From Myxococcales bacterium (GTDB taxonomy: Bacteria > Myxococcota_A > UBA9160 > SMWR01), in contig JADFQO010000024.1 of assembly GCA_022561775.1 (NCBI GenBank), positions 1 through 43,170 on the forward strand: a DNA stretch of 43,170 bases. Direction: 5' to 3'. Shown here in pieces: positions 8,796-17,354 of the stretch (position 1 is its first letter; each line of letters begins with the position of its first letter). The translations under genes were made by a program, and so were the position numbers. The notes beneath the pieces were generated by a model. The model was given only the letters and a program-made list of their open reading frames with translations, was not told the origin of the DNA and did no database searches.

Positions 8796-9497
8796 TTACT
8801 CACCGGTGACTTCTGCCAAAGCGCGCCGCGCGCTTCGCGTCACGACCATCGTGACTGCGAGGGTGGCGACCAACCCCAGCGCCAGAAGGCTGTAGTAGCC
8901 CCAACCCCTGGCGACTGCGGAGTTTCCCGCGAGGGCCGCAACGTCGCCCGCGAGTTTGCCGGAGTACACGTAGAGCAGGGTTCCAGGAAGCATGCCGACA
9001 GAAGCGATCAGGTAATCGGCGAACCGAACCCGCGTCAGGCCGAGCGCGTAGTTAAGGAGGTTGAACGGGACGGCCGGCGTGAGGCGCAACAAAAAGACGA
9101 TCTTGAGCCCTTCATCCTCTACGGCTCGATCGATTGCTGAAAATTTCGGCTTGCCCTCGAGCTTTTTCTCGACCGCGGAACGCGCGAGATAGCGAGAGAC
9201 GAGAAAGGCGAGACACGACCCGACGGTGGCGGCGACGAAGGCGTAGAGTACGCCGTGGACGATGCCGAAGATCGCGCCCGCGCCCAAGGTAAGGAGTGAC
9301 GCCGGAACGAAAGCCACCACCGCAATCACGTAGCCGAACACGAATACGGCGGGGCCCCAGAACCCGAGCCCGTCTACCCACTGTGAGAAGGGTTGGATGT
9401 ATCCTCCCGCGGCCCTCCCGAGAACGACGAGAACGACGAGCGCCATCACAGCCGCGACGACCTTTAGCAGGGGCCTCTTTGGTCCAGCTGGATTCAC
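8796..9497 (-). CDS. TVP38/TMEM64 (DedA-like) inner-membrane protein
   Basis: Integral membrane protein of 233 residues of the VTT/SNARE-associated family, related to DedA flippase-like proteins. The hydrophobic N-terminal helix (residues ~10-30) is followed by the re-entrant region FVPASLLTLGAGAIFGIVHG (~63-82), the conserved arginine segment FLLRLTPAVPFNLLNYALGL (~138-157) and SVGMLPGTLLYVYSG (~167-181), all family hallmarks. A last helix is at ~200-220. GTG 9497 is the start. It follows the ArsS gene by 54 bp on the same strand and is probably the last gene of that operon. Relatives take part in membrane phospholipid homeostasis; transport of an arsenosugar-type product is only a contextual guess. 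Confidence 0.88.
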   Translation of the reverse strand: MNPAGPKRPLLKVVAAVMALVVLVVLGRAAGGYIQPFSQWVDGLGFWGPAVFVFGYVIAVVAFVPASLLTLGAGAIFGIVHGVLYAFVAATVGSCLAFLVSRYLARSAVEKKLEGKPKFSAIDRAVEDEGLKIVFLLRLTPAVPFNLLNYALGLTRVRFADYLIASVGMLPGTLLYVYSGKLAGDVAALAGNSAVARGWGYYSLLALGLVATLAVTMVVTRSARRALAEVTGE

Positions 9498-9551
9498 GCC
9501 CGGTCTCCGTTCGAGCCATTTCGACGCCGCGTGCGCCCGCCGGTTTCGCCT

Positions 9552-10547
9552 TCAGCGGAGGGTTCCGTCGCAACTCGATCCCGCGCCCGCCGTACAGCCG
9601 AAGCAATGCGTAGCCGTCGCGATGTGATCCCCCTCGAGTTCGGCGAGATCGGATACCTCCCAGATCGTGCGCGCCTTGCTTCCCAGCGGAAGATCGAGCA
9701 TCTGGTTGAAGTCGCAGTCGTGGAGGCGTCCGTCGTAGCCGACGGAAACGAGGCTCCGGCACATCAGTTCGGCGACCGTTTCGGGGTTGAAGTGGGCGAT
9801 CAGGAGTGAGATGTAGGCCTCTGCTTTCCCCTCTCGCTCCAACATGCGGGCGAATCGCCGGATCGGCATGTTGGTGATGGCCAGCAAGCGGTGAAATTCG
9901 ATTCCGAAGCGCTCCCTCAATTCCCGTCGATAGGTTGCCTCGAGTTCCGCCTGGGGCGGCGGAAGGATTGCGCCGGGCGGGTTGTAGACGAGGTCGAGCG
10001 TCAACGGCGAGCCCGCCCGCCCGTAACCGAGACGGCCGAGCTTGTGCAGGGCCTCGATGCTCCTTTCGAAGACGCGGCGACCGCGCTGCGCGTCCACTGT
10101 TTCTTCGGTGGTACACGGAAGCGATGCAACCACCCGGACGCAGTGATTGGCCAGGAACTCAGCGGTGTCTTCCTGGCCGGGCTCGAGCAGAATCGTGAGA
10201 TTGCAGCGGTCGATCAGCTGAAGCCCGAGCGCCCGTGCCCCCTCCACGAGGTGTCGAAATTGTGCATTCAGTTCGGGGGCGCCGCCCGTCAGATCGACGG
10301 TCGTGACGCTCGGGCTGCCGCGCAGGACCGTCAAGATCCTGTCCGCAGTCCTTCGGTCCATCATTTCGGTGCGATTCGGGCCCGCTTCTACGTGGCAGTG
10401 TGTGCACGCGAGATCACAGCGCCAGCCCACATTGATCTGCAGGGTCGTGACGGGATAGCGGGTTAGCGGCGCAAGCCCGCGGCGACCGAGCGTCTCGCCG
10501 AAACCGCGCTGTTCGAACGGCTGCACGACCGTGAGATCACTCGGCAT
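9552..10547 (-). CDS. arsS: Radical SAM protein of the ArsS (arsenosugar biosynthesis) type
   Basis: Radical SAM enzyme that in arsenosugar formation makes a 5'-deoxyadenosyl arsenical from SAM. The cluster motif is CDLACTHCHVEAGPNRTEMM (CxxxCxxC, residues ~45-64), followed by TVDLTGGAPELN (the GG motif). The C-terminal half is characteristic: GFxFxxL-like HRLLAITNMPIRRFARML, SLVSVGYDGRLHDCDFNQML and the final HCFGCTAGAGSSCDGTL. Some family members carry selenocysteine; here all such positions read as cysteine and no in-frame stop occurs. Its start ATG 10547 lies inside the end of the DUF3047 gene (11-bp overlap). No arsM lies in the window. Family call is firm; the arsenic role is from the family. 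Confidence 0.88.
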   Translation of the reverse strand: MPSDLTVVQPFEQRGFGETLGRRGLAPLTRYPVTTLQINVGWRCDLACTHCHVEAGPNRTEMMDRRTADRILTVLRGSPSVTTVDLTGGAPELNAQFRHLVEGARALGLQLIDRCNLTILLEPGQEDTAEFLANHCVRVVASLPCTTEETVDAQRGRRVFERSIEALHKLGRLGYGRAGSPLTLDLVYNPPGAILPPPQAELEATYRRELRERFGIEFHRLLAITNMPIRRFARMLEREGKAEAYISLLIAHFNPETVAELMCRSLVSVGYDGRLHDCDFNQMLDLPLGSKARTIWEVSDLAELEGDHIATATHCFGCTAGAGSSCDGTLR

Positions 10548-11280
10548 CTTGCTCGTCCACCTCGGCGGGGCTCAGAAATTTGAAATCCGCGAAGCGAGCC
10601 TCGGTGCGCTGACACGAGTTGTCAGAATCGCTCATGATCGCGAGCCCCAGCAGCCGCGGGATCGGCGTGCCAAAGAGTTCGCGGTATCGAGCGACCACGT
10701 CGACTGTTTCCCTCCGCCAGCCCGTGTTCGCGCCCTGCGCCAGAGCGATCATCTTCGAACTCGGTTCGAATGGATTATCCCACACCGTGCCCACGGGAAG
10801 TCGGCTTGTCCAGACGAAGTTGAGGGCGCTGCCCGGAATATCCTCGCCGTAGATGAGTTTTGCAAGGCGGTGACGGAGCCTCTGTAGCGTGGATGCGCGA
10901 GATTTGTCGAGCTCGAACAGGAGGTAGACTCGCGCCGCGAAGTCGTCTCCCGCTTTCGTTTGCTCTTCGGACACGTCGAGCCCCCGATCGACACGCCAGC
11001 GCCAGCTCAGCAGCGGCGTCTGATCGAGGCGGATCGCGTCAGGACGCAGTACGAGGCCCGAAGCCCCGCAGCCACTCTCCGCTTTTGCGACTTTCATTCC
11101 CTCGAAGGTCTCGAGGGTGTAGCGGGTCTGGTTTGCGATGCCGCGAAAGACCAGGGGCCGCCAGTCGCCGGAGCCGGGTGTCGGAAGCGGGATTTCGTCG
11201 ACGCCTGCGGATCGCGGGGCAATCGGTCCGGCCAGAGCCACTAACGCGATTGCGAACGCACAGCCAAGACGGGGGGCCAT
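10537..11280 (-). CDS. DUF3047 secreted protein
   Basis: A 247-residue exported protein with signal peptide (GCAFAIALVALAGPIAPRSA, residues ~5-24). The body matches DUF3047: PLVFRGIANQTRYTL, GLVLRPDAIRLDQTPLLSWR followed by WRVD, DDFAARVYLLFE, ALNFVWTSRLPVGTVWDNPF, and the end LLGLAIMSDSDNSCQRTEARFADFKFL. The beta-rich pattern suggests a jelly-roll-like periplasmic domain, probably ligand binding. Start ATG 11280 is 17 bp after the cyclophilin stop, and the 3' end overlaps arsS, so it belongs to the cyclophilin-DUF3047-arsS-TVP38 unit. Biochemical function is unknown for the family. Confidence 0.85.
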   Translation of the reverse strand: MAPRLGCAFAIALVALAGPIAPRSAGVDEIPLPTPGSGDWRPLVFRGIANQTRYTLETFEGMKVAKAESGCGASGLVLRPDAIRLDQTPLLSWRWRVDRGLDVSEEQTKAGDDFAARVYLLFELDKSRASTLQRLRHRLAKLIYGEDIPGSALNFVWTSRLPVGTVWDNPFEPSSKMIALAQGANTGWRRETVDVVARYRELFGTPIPRLLGLAIMSDSDNSCQRTEARFADFKFLSPAEVDEQDAE

Positions 11281-11297
11281 CCGCCGCTCGTTTCAGC

Positions 11298-12020
11298 TCA
11301 CTCGACGCTGATCGTGGCCTTTTCGAGCAGGAGCTTCTCCTTCGTCTTGCCTCCTCGATTGCCGGGACCGCCGGCCTTTTCGAGCTCTTTGACCGTGTCC
11401 ATGCCGTCGACGACCCTGCCGAAGATCGTGTGCTTTCCGTCGAGGTGAGGCGTCTTGACGAAGGTGAGGAAGAACTGGCTACCATCGGTCCCCGGTCCCG
11501 AATTGGCCATGCTGAGCAGGCCTGGCTTGTCGTGTTTGACCGAGGAATCGAACTCGCCGTCGTACTTGTAGCCGGGGCTGCCGCGCCCCGTGCCCGTCGG
11601 GTCGCCGCCCTGGGCCATGAATCGCGGAATCACGCGGTGGAAGATCGTGTCGTCGTAGAACCCGAGGCGCGTGAGATAGATCGTGCTGGACACGTGCATC
11701 GGCGCGACATCGGCCATCAACTTGATCTTGATGCTCCCCTTGTTGGTTTCGAGGTTCCAGAAGTAGCTCTTGCCGGCCGTGAATCGGACCTTCGGCGGCT
11801 TTGTGAGGGTCAACTTCCAGTTCTGTCGGGCCTTGTCGACGTCTTGTTCGGCGATGAACGCGTCGATGGCCGCGATCGCGGCGTCCTGGGGTTCCGCCTC
11901 GCCTGAGGCTGCGTCCGCGTGCTCCGCTTTGGCAGCCAGCGGAGCGAGGCAGAGCGCCAGAGCGAGGCAGAGCGGGAATCCAAAGTGTGAAAATTTCAGA
12001 CCGTTTCGGATCGGGACCAT
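11298..12020 (-). CDS. Periplasmic cyclophilin-type peptidyl-prolyl isomerase
   Basis: PPIase catalysing cis-trans isomerisation of prolyl bonds during folding of exported proteins. Signal peptide at residues ~15-33 with cleavage after AKA. The cyclophilin barrel carries the active-site set: [19 protein letters not shown] (catalytic Arg, ~125), [20 protein letters not shown] and [18 protein letters not shown]. The ATG at 12020 is preceded by AAGGAGA at good spacing; a GTG 21 bp upstream overlaps this Shine-Dalgarno and is rejected. About 60 residues between signal and barrel form a helical linker. It is the first gene of a four-gene minus-strand unit. Confidence 0.93.
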   Translation of the reverse strand: MVPIRNGLKFSHFGFPLCLALALCLAPLAAKAEHADAASGEAEPQDAAIAAIDAFIAEQDVDKARQNWKLTLTKPPKVRFTAGKSYFWNLETNKGSIKIKLMADVAPMHVSSTIYLTRLGFYDDTIFHRVIPRFMAQGGDPTGTGRGSPGYKYDGEFDSSVKHDKPGLLSMANSGPGTDGSQFFLTFVKTPHLDGKHTIFGRVVDGMDTVKELEKAGGPGNRGGKTKEKLLLEKATISVE

Positions 12021-12204
12021 CGGCGTCTTGTCTCCTTCCACCGCGGGGTGCGGGCGGGCAATCAGGCTAGCCGCTGCTCACTCGAGTGCCAACGGTCGAC
12101 GCAGCGCCGCGTGCGGACGGCCGCTGCGGTTCCGCTACGCGCCGCTCCTGTTGTTTCTCTGCGCGGCCTGCTGTGTCGTGCGAGCGCGCGCTGGACTCGC
12201 GGCT
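12021..12204. other. Intergenic, no gene seen
   Basis: This 184-bp stretch separates the cyclophilin start from the stop of the unknown minus-strand gene. It must contain the cyclophilin promoter, but I see no clear -35/-10 pair. No conserved frame or strong hairpin. Confidence 0.5.
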
Positions 12205-12717
12205 TCAGCCGTCGAGAAGGGCCTCCAGATCGGGCCAATCGATCGCGCCCTGGGCCGCAAATGCGTGCAACAGCAGTGAGCGGTCAGCATCATCGTCGAC
12301 TCCACAGAAGGTGTCGCGCGCTTTTTGGAGTTCGGCTTTTTCCGGGACGACGGGTGAATCGTTCTTGAGGATTCCATCCTCGTGTTCGATTCCGAGCAGA
12401 TCGAGCCACTCGATCAGCAGTTCCTTGCGGCATTCGAGGAAATAGACCGCCAGGATCTCTTCGGCGACGCCGTTGGCTGCGACGCGGGAGAGCGCGCGGC
12501 GCACGGCCGTCACCTGTTTCTCGAAAGGCTGCCTCTGAAGATAGACGGGGCGGGCGTTCATCGACGCGCTCGCTGCGAACAACGCTTGCTGGAACATCCC
12601 GGGAGCGTTTTCAGAGAGTCCGCTCATGACGGCGATTGCGCGATCTGGGGGCATTGCGGCAAAGACCTGGTACGACCGCATGGTGTACTCCAATTGTGCT
12701 CGCAGCTTTTGTAGCAT
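12205..12717 (-). CDS. Conserved-looking hypothetical protein, helical
   Basis: A 170-residue cytoplasmic protein that I do not recognise. It is mostly amphipathic helix: LRAQLEYTMRSYQVFAAMPP at the start, PFEKQVTAVRRALSRVAANG in the middle and AFAAQGAIDWPDLEALLDG at the end. AVYFLECRKELLIEWLDLLG followed by IEHEDG suggests a four-helix bundle with an acidic turn. No signal peptide or membrane segment. I start at ATG 12717, 38 bp after the heme A synthase stop on the same strand; the longer open frame upstream overlaps that gene and is not coding. It may be co-transcribed with heme A synthase. Codon bias (GC-rich third positions) supports a real gene. Confidence 0.6.
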   Translation of the reverse strand: MLQKLRAQLEYTMRSYQVFAAMPPDRAIAVMSGLSENAPGMFQQALFAASASMNARPVYLQRQPFEKQVTAVRRALSRVAANGVAEEILAVYFLECRKELLIEWLDLLGIEHEDGILKNDSPVVPEKAELQKARDTFCGVDDDADRSLLLHAFAAQGAIDWPDLEALLDG

Positions 12718-12755
12718 CCCGCTCGAACGTCCGACAGCCGGACACGTGTCGTGCC

Positions 12756-13712
12756 TCAGTGCGTTGCCGAGAGAGATTTGCGTTCGCCGAAAGTCGACCA
12801 CACCTCGTGCAACGCATAGACCACCGTCAGTACCAGAGCTGCGGCGAGCGCCGTGTGCAATCCGGTGAGTTCTACCGGGATGCCGTTGCGGACGCTCGCG
12901 ACTCCAACGGATCCCTGCAGGATTCCGAGCGCGAATGCGAGCGCGGTGGTGCGGCGCAGGCGCCTGTCGCGCCTGCAGCTGTAAGCAGCTACGCCCAGGC
13001 AAACGATCAGCGCATAGGCGGCGATCCGATGGAAGAGGTGAAGTCCTACGGCTCCTCCCCAGCTCGGAAACCAGACGCCACCGTTGCAGGTCGGCCACTC
13101 CGGGCACGCCATGCCCGCGTATTGAGACGACACCAGCCCACCGAGTCCGAGCTGTATCAGCAACAGTCCGCCAACGGCCGTGATCCCGAGTCGCTTTCGA
13201 ATAGACACCGTGTGGTGTAATTCGTAAATGCCCTTTTCCGCGCGGAACGCCAGGGCAAGCAGGAAAGCCGTGGACGCAAACGCGTTGCCGGTGATCAGGT
13301 GAGCGGTGACGGTCCACGGTGCCAACTTGAGCCAGACCGTGAGCGCGCCGAGGGTGATCTGAACCGCGATCAAGGCCGCTGCAACGGTCAGCAGGGCGGT
13401 CACGGTTCGGGACCGGGCCGAACTCCGCCATGCGTACCAGCTGAGGAGCGCGAAGATCAAGGTCACGCAGCCCGCGAGGAGTCGGTGGGACCACTCGAAC
13501 CCCACCTGGACATCGAATTTGGGGATCAGGTTTCCGAAACAGAGCGGCCAATCCGGACAGGCGAGCCCGGCGCCGTTCGCGCGCACCAGCGCGCCGAGCA
13601 CGATCAGGCAAAACGTCAGAGCGACGAGCGATTGGAAACCTAACGCCAGCCGCGCATCGCTTTGCGGGCCGGTACCTGCGTGCTCGGATTTGCTCTGCGG
13701 GGTCTGGTGCAT
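12756..13712 (-). CDS. ctaA: Heme A synthase (CtaA/Cox15)
   Basis: Integral membrane oxygenase converting heme O to heme A for aa3-type oxidases. About eight transmembrane helices form two similar halves. Heme-ligand histidines are visible in FEWSHRLLAG, TVTAHLITGNA, LHLFHRIAAY and TGLHTALAAA. Each half has a periplasmic cysteine pair (GLACPDWPLCFG and GMACPEWPTCNG), the motif thought to assist heme transfer. ATG 13712 follows GAGAGAA and is chosen; a GTG 66 bp upstream would add a non-family extension. Length is then 318 residues. It diverges from the GGDEF-like gene. No oxidase subunits or ctaB are in the window. Confidence 0.93.
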   Translation of the reverse strand: MHQTPQSKSEHAGTGPQSDARLALGFQSLVALTFCLIVLGALVRANGAGLACPDWPLCFGNLIPKFDVQVGFEWSHRLLAGCVTLIFALLSWYAWRSSARSRTVTALLTVAAALIAVQITLGALTVWLKLAPWTVTAHLITGNAFASTAFLLALAFRAEKGIYELHHTVSIRKRLGITAVGGLLLIQLGLGGLVSSQYAGMACPEWPTCNGGVWFPSWGGAVGLHLFHRIAAYALIVCLGVAAYSCRRDRRLRRTTALAFALGILQGSVGVASVRNGIPVELTGLHTALAAALVLTVVYALHEVWSTFGERKSLSATH

Positions 13713-13825
13713 GGGTTCTCTCGGTGCGGGGCGCCAACCGTAGGCGATGGGCAGCGCTCCAACAACGAGCGCGGTCACGACCCAGGCTTCAGATCGGGTC
13801 GCGTTTCGTCGATATTCCAGGCATC

Positions 13826-14248
13826 ATGGTGGCAATGCACCTCAATGAGCCTCAAAACGATGACCCGCGCAAACTGCGGGCTCTGTTGAACAAGGTGGTG
13901 AGCCTCGCCGATGACCATCGCCTCACATCGGTGCTGGTGGGAATGTCGGGCCCCGAAGGGGAGCTGATCTTTCCCGAGTTGGTCGACTTCGTGGGCAGTG
14001 CGCTTCGCATCGATGATGCAATTTTCCGGATGACCCGAAACCGAGCGGTCCTCTTCCTCGCGGATGCCGATCGGAAACGCGCCCAGGAGATCATCGAGCG
14101 CATCATAGACGCCTTCACCGAGCAGTTCGCGACCGTGGAAAGCCCTGCCGTCGGGATCTCCTATTTCGAAGTTGCGCCCGGGATGGAGGGCCTCACCCTC
14201 AAGGCCATTCTTCCGCGCCTGTTCGCTCCCGCTACCGATTGCCACTAG
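13826..14248 (+). CDS. Degenerate GGDEF-like domain protein
   Basis: A 140-residue soluble protein whose pattern resembles the second half of a diguanylate cyclase fold. LVDFVGSALRIDDAIFRMTR (residues ~45-64) mimics the Rx(S/T)D(x)xxRxG segment, RAVLFLADADRKRAQEIIER (~67-86) mimics FxxLLPxTDxxxAxxxAER, and AVGISYFEVAPGMEGLTLKA mimics the final strand and helix. The GGDEF catalytic loop is absent, so no cyclic-di-GMP synthesis is expected. I start at ATG 13826 (MVAMHLNEPQ); 13835 is also possible. It is a stand-alone single-domain protein divergent from ctaA, probably a degenerate sensor or regulatory domain. The fold assignment is by pattern only. Confidence 0.55.
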   Translation: MVAMHLNEPQNDDPRKLRALLNKVVSLADDHRLTSVLVGMSGPEGELIFPELVDFVGSALRIDDAIFRMTRNRAVLFLADADRKRAQEIIERIIDAFTEQFATVESPAVGISYFEVAPGMEGLTLKAILPRLFAPATDCH

Positions 14249-14324
14249 GCGTCCGATCCGGATCGACCGCGTGGATCTCCGGATCTCGCGAGTTTGCGCT
14301 GTTTTGCGCCGAAGCGAGCTGGTC

Positions 14325-15248
14325 CTACGCGCAGCGTCCCAGCTCGGCCGCGAGAGCGGATCCGATTTCGCTGTGGGCGAATTCGAATCCGACGTCGAGC
14401 ATGCGCTGGGGGATACAGCGGCGACTACCGAGCAACTCGTCGCTGAGGGTGCCGAGCGCAAGCCGCAACGCCAACGCAGGCACCGGCAGCAGGCAAGGCC
14501 GGTGCAACTTTCGGGCGATTTCGGTGGCGAGTTCCAGGTTGCGAACGGGATGAGGGGCGACAGCGTTGACGACGCCGTGCAAGGCGTCGTCCTGCAAGAC
14601 GCGACGGATCAAGCCCACCGCGTCGTCGATTTGGATCCACGGCACCCACTGCCTGCCGTTCCCGATGCGGCCCCCGAAACCGAAGCGGAACGGCAGGGCC
14701 ATCATGGGAAGCGCTCCAGCATCGCGCGCCAGTACGATCCCGGTTCGTAGCGACACCACCCGCAGCGCATCCGTGGCCGACGCCGCGGCCGCCTCCCACT
14801 GCTGGCAGAGCTCCGAGAGGAAGCCCGACCCCGGACCCGCGGACTCGTCGAGCACTTCTTCTCCACGCGAACCGTAGAAACCCACCGCGGATGCACACAC
14901 AAAAGACGCTGGGCGATCGGTGGCGGGCGCCGCACGGAGCGCCGCGGCGATCGATCGGGTCGATTCGATGCGACTGCTCGCAATCCTGCGCCGGCGGGCC
15001 GCCGTGAGGGGGCCGCTGAAGATCGGTTCACCCGCGAGGTGAACCACCGACGAGCAGCCGCGGAGCGCGCCGTCGGGGAGGTGAATGCCGTCCCACCGGA
15101 GTCTCTCGACGTCTAAATCGGCAGCTCGCGGATCGGCGACCGCGCTGCGCGACAGGATCCGAACCGGGACGCGTGATGCGCGCAGCGATTCGACGAGGTG
15201 GCCTCCGATCAGCCCGGTGCCGCCCGAAATGAGGACGCGGTCACTCAC
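14325..15248 (-). CDS. TIGR01777-family NAD-dependent epimerase-like protein
   Basis: Extended SDR-fold protein of 307 residues, family TIGR01777 (YfcH/SulA-like). The N-terminal VLISGGTGLIGGHLVESLRA gives the GxxGxxG nucleotide site. VVHLAGEPIFSGPLTAARRR and SFVCASAVGFYGSRGEEVLD are family signatures; the latter replaces the classical active-site YxxxK region, and VSLRTGIVLARDAGALPMM follows. The end holds a DUF1731-like domain (LALRLALGTLSDELLGSRRC). Start GTG 15248 overlaps the aminotransferase stop by 8 bp, so translation is coupled. Substrate is unknown for the family; cell-division inhibitor annotations are historical. Confidence 0.88.
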   Translation of the reverse strand: MSDRVLISGGTGLIGGHLVESLRASRVPVRILSRSAVADPRAADLDVERLRWDGIHLPDGALRGCSSVVHLAGEPIFSGPLTAARRRRIASSRIESTRSIAAALRAAPATDRPASFVCASAVGFYGSRGEEVLDESAGPGSGFLSELCQQWEAAAASATDALRVVSLRTGIVLARDAGALPMMALPFRFGFGGRIGNGRQWVPWIQIDDAVGLIRRVLQDDALHGVVNAVAPHPVRNLELATEIARKLHRPCLLPVPALALRLALGTLSDELLGSRRCIPQRMLDVGFEFAHSEIGSALAAELGRCA

Positions 15249-16050
15249 CCGTCGCCAGGATCTCGGCGAGACGCGTACTCCAGGGGCCCGGCCGCCCCTC
15301 CCCGACCTTTCGATCGTTCAGCCGGGTGATCGGACGCGCTCCGCGCACGGCGTTGACGGCGATCAGCTCTTCCGTCGCGAGCAGTTCTGACTTCGCGATG
15401 TCGCGCTCCTCGATCTCGGGAATCCGCTCGAGTGCGAGGGTTCGCGCGATGCCCGCGACCGCACCGCTCGCGATCGGCGGTGTCCAGAGTGAGCCGTCCG
15501 AAGCCGCGACGAACAGATTGGTTCGGGCTCCCTCGATCAGGTGGCCGGTCGCATCGAGCAGCACGGCCTCGTCGACTCCCGCAGCTCGCGCATCTTCCGC
15601 GGCGAGTGACAGTGTCAGCCGGCTCGTGACCTTCATGCCATCGACGAGCGAGGCGCCATCGTGTGGCAGTGCGACGATGATTGCGGACCACTCGCTCGGA
15701 TCGTTCCCGAGCTTGCGCGCGATGCCAATCAGGTGGGTCGCCCCATCACCATCGCGACTGACCTGCAGCCGAATGACGCCTTCGCCATCGGGAAGCGTTG
15801 CCTCGCCGAGTTCCGCGAGTGCTCGCCGAATCGTCACTTCGGCGACTTCCCCGAGGCGCAGTGCCTTCGCGCCGTCCTGAAGTCGCTTGACGTGTCGATC
15901 TACGAATCGCGGCCGCCCCGCGGCGATGCGCACGGTGGTCAGGCAGCCGCGCCCCTCGCAAAATGCGCTGTCGTCCGCCCGAACGACGGCACGCTTGCCG
16001 GGCAACAATTTGCCGTCGACCCAGCAGAGATTGGTCGAGTCGGACGGCAT
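15241..16050 (-). CDS. PLP class IV aminotransferase / lyase
   Basis: Fold-type IV PLP enzyme of 269 residues, like branched-chain or D-amino-acid aminotransferase or 4-amino-4-deoxychorismate lyase. N-terminal CWVDGKLLPGKRAVVRADDS and FCEGRGCLTTVRIAAGRP are standard. The Schiff-base lysine is in GMKVTSRLTLSLA; AGVDEAVLLDATGHLIEGAR and TNLFVAA bind the phosphate. The C-terminus IPEIEERDIAKSELLATEEL followed by IAVNAVRGARPI resembles the lyase/D-AAT group more than IlvE. I start at ATG 16050, 17 bp after the citrate synthase stop; a longer frame overlaps gltA. It is coupled to the downstream epimerase. Exact substrate unresolved. Confidence 0.85.
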   Translation of the reverse strand: MPSDSTNLCWVDGKLLPGKRAVVRADDSAFCEGRGCLTTVRIAAGRPRFVDRHVKRLQDGAKALRLGEVAEVTIRRALAELGEATLPDGEGVIRLQVSRDGDGATHLIGIARKLGNDPSEWSAIIVALPHDGASLVDGMKVTSRLTLSLAAEDARAAGVDEAVLLDATGHLIEGARTNLFVAASDGSLWTPPIASGAVAGIARTLALERIPEIEERDIAKSELLATEELIAVNAVRGARPITRLNDRKVGEGRPGPWSTRLAEILATGE

Positions 16051-16067
16051 CCGCGAATGGGATCCGA

Positions 16068-17354
16068 TCAGCGGTTTTCGATCGGCGTGTAGGCGGTCAG
16101 CGTCGGTCCCGTATAGATCTGGCGAGGTCGCCCGATCTTGAATTGCGGGTCGGCGTGGAGTTCCATCCACTGGGCGATCCAGCCTGGCAGGCGGCCAAGA
16201 GCGAAAAGCGCCGTGAAGAGATTGGAAGGGGTTCCGATCGCGTTGTAGATTACGCCAGAGTAGAAGTCGACGTTGGGATAGAGCTTGCGTGACACGAAGT
16301 AGTCGTCCTTCAACGCGATCTCTTCCAGTTCCATGGCAATCTCGAGCAGTTTCGTCCGAGTGCCGAGTTTATCCAGGACATCGGAGCAGGCCTTCTTGAT
16401 GATCTTCATGCGCGGGTCGAAGTTCTTGTAGACGCGATGCCCGAATCCCATCAGGCGCACCGATTCGTCACCGCGCTTGGCCTTTTCGACGAACTCTTTG
16501 GCGGTGAGGCCCTGGTCGCGGATCGCGGCGAGCATTTCGATCACCGCCTGGTTGGCGCCGCCGTGGCTCGGCCCCCAGAGCGCTTGAATACCCGCCGAAA
16601 TCGCGCTGAAGAGGTTCACCATCGACGAACCGACGATTCGGACCGTGCTGGTCGAGCAGTTCTGCTCGTGATCGGCGTGGAGGATCAACAGCAGGTGGAT
16701 CGCCTTCTTGATGACCGGATCGACTTCATACTCCTCGCAGGGCGTTCCGAAGAGCATGTAGAGAAAATTGGCCACGTAACCGAGGTCGTTGCGCGGATAC
16801 ATGAAAGGCTGGCCGATCGAATGTTTGTACGAGTAGGCGGCCATCGTCGGAAACTTCGCGATCAGTCGATGGACCGAGATTTCGACCTGGCGCGGATCGC
16901 GCGGGTCGAGGGAGTCGGGATAGAAGGTGGCGAGCGCACCGATCGCCGCTGAGCACGCGGCCATCGGATGCGCGTCCTTGGGCATCGCACCGAAGAAGCG
17001 CTTGAAGTCCTCGTGGATCATCGTGTGGAAGGTGATCGAATCGGTAAATGCATCGAATTCGGCCGTGGTTGGCAGGTGGCCGTAGACCAACAGATAGGCG
17101 ACCTCGAGGAAGGTGCTGTTTGCGGCCAGATCTTCGATTTCGATTCCCCGGTAGCGCAGGATCCCCCGATCGCCGTCGATGAAGGTGATCGCGCTCTGGC
17201 AGGAACCGGTGTTCGCATAGCCGGGGTCGAGGGTGATGACCCCGGCATCTCTGCGCAGGTTTGTAATATCGATCGCCCGCTCGCCTTCGGTCCCCTCGAT
17301 GATGGGCAGTTCGAAGGTCTTGTCGCCGATCCGAAGCTGGGCGGTCTCTGCCAT
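16068..17354 (-). CDS. gltA: Citrate synthase (type II)
   Basis: Condenses oxaloacetate and acetyl-CoA to citrate, the entry step of the TCA cycle. 428 residues, normal for hexameric Gram-negative enzymes. The N-terminal beta-domain (LRIGDKTFELPIIEGTEGER) typical of type II is present. Catalytic residues: His in LHADHEQNCSTSTVR and WGPSHGGANQAV, His in GFGHRVYKNFDPRMK, Asp in YPNVDFYSGVIYNAIG. It starts at ATG 17354 and heads a unit with the class IV aminotransferase and TIGR01777 gene. The 284 bp upstream, shared with a divergent unknown gene, must hold its promoter. Confidence 0.97.
   Translation of the reverse strand: MAETAQLRIGDKTFELPIIEGTEGERAIDITNLRRDAGVITLDPGYANTGSCQSAITFIDGDRGILRYRGIEIEDLAANSTFLEVAYLLVYGHLPTTAEFDAFTDSITFHTMIHEDFKRFFGAMPKDAHPMAACSAAIGALATFYPDSLDPRDPRQVEISVHRLIAKFPTMAAYSYKHSIGQPFMYPRNDLGYVANFLYMLFGTPCEEYEVDPVIKKAIHLLLILHADHEQNCSTSTVRIVGSSMVNLFSAISAGIQALWGPSHGGANQAVIEMLAAIRDQGLTAKEFVEKAKRGDESVRLMGFGHRVYKNFDPRMKIIKKACSDVLDKLGTRTKLLEIAMELEEIALKDDYFVSRKLYPNVDFYSGVIYNAIGTPSNLFTALFALGRLPGWIAQWMELHADPQFKIGRPRQIYTGPTLTAYTPIENR

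Noticed and set aside
9552-10547. ArsS as a selenoprotein
   Set aside because: No in-frame TGA; all expected positions encode cysteine.
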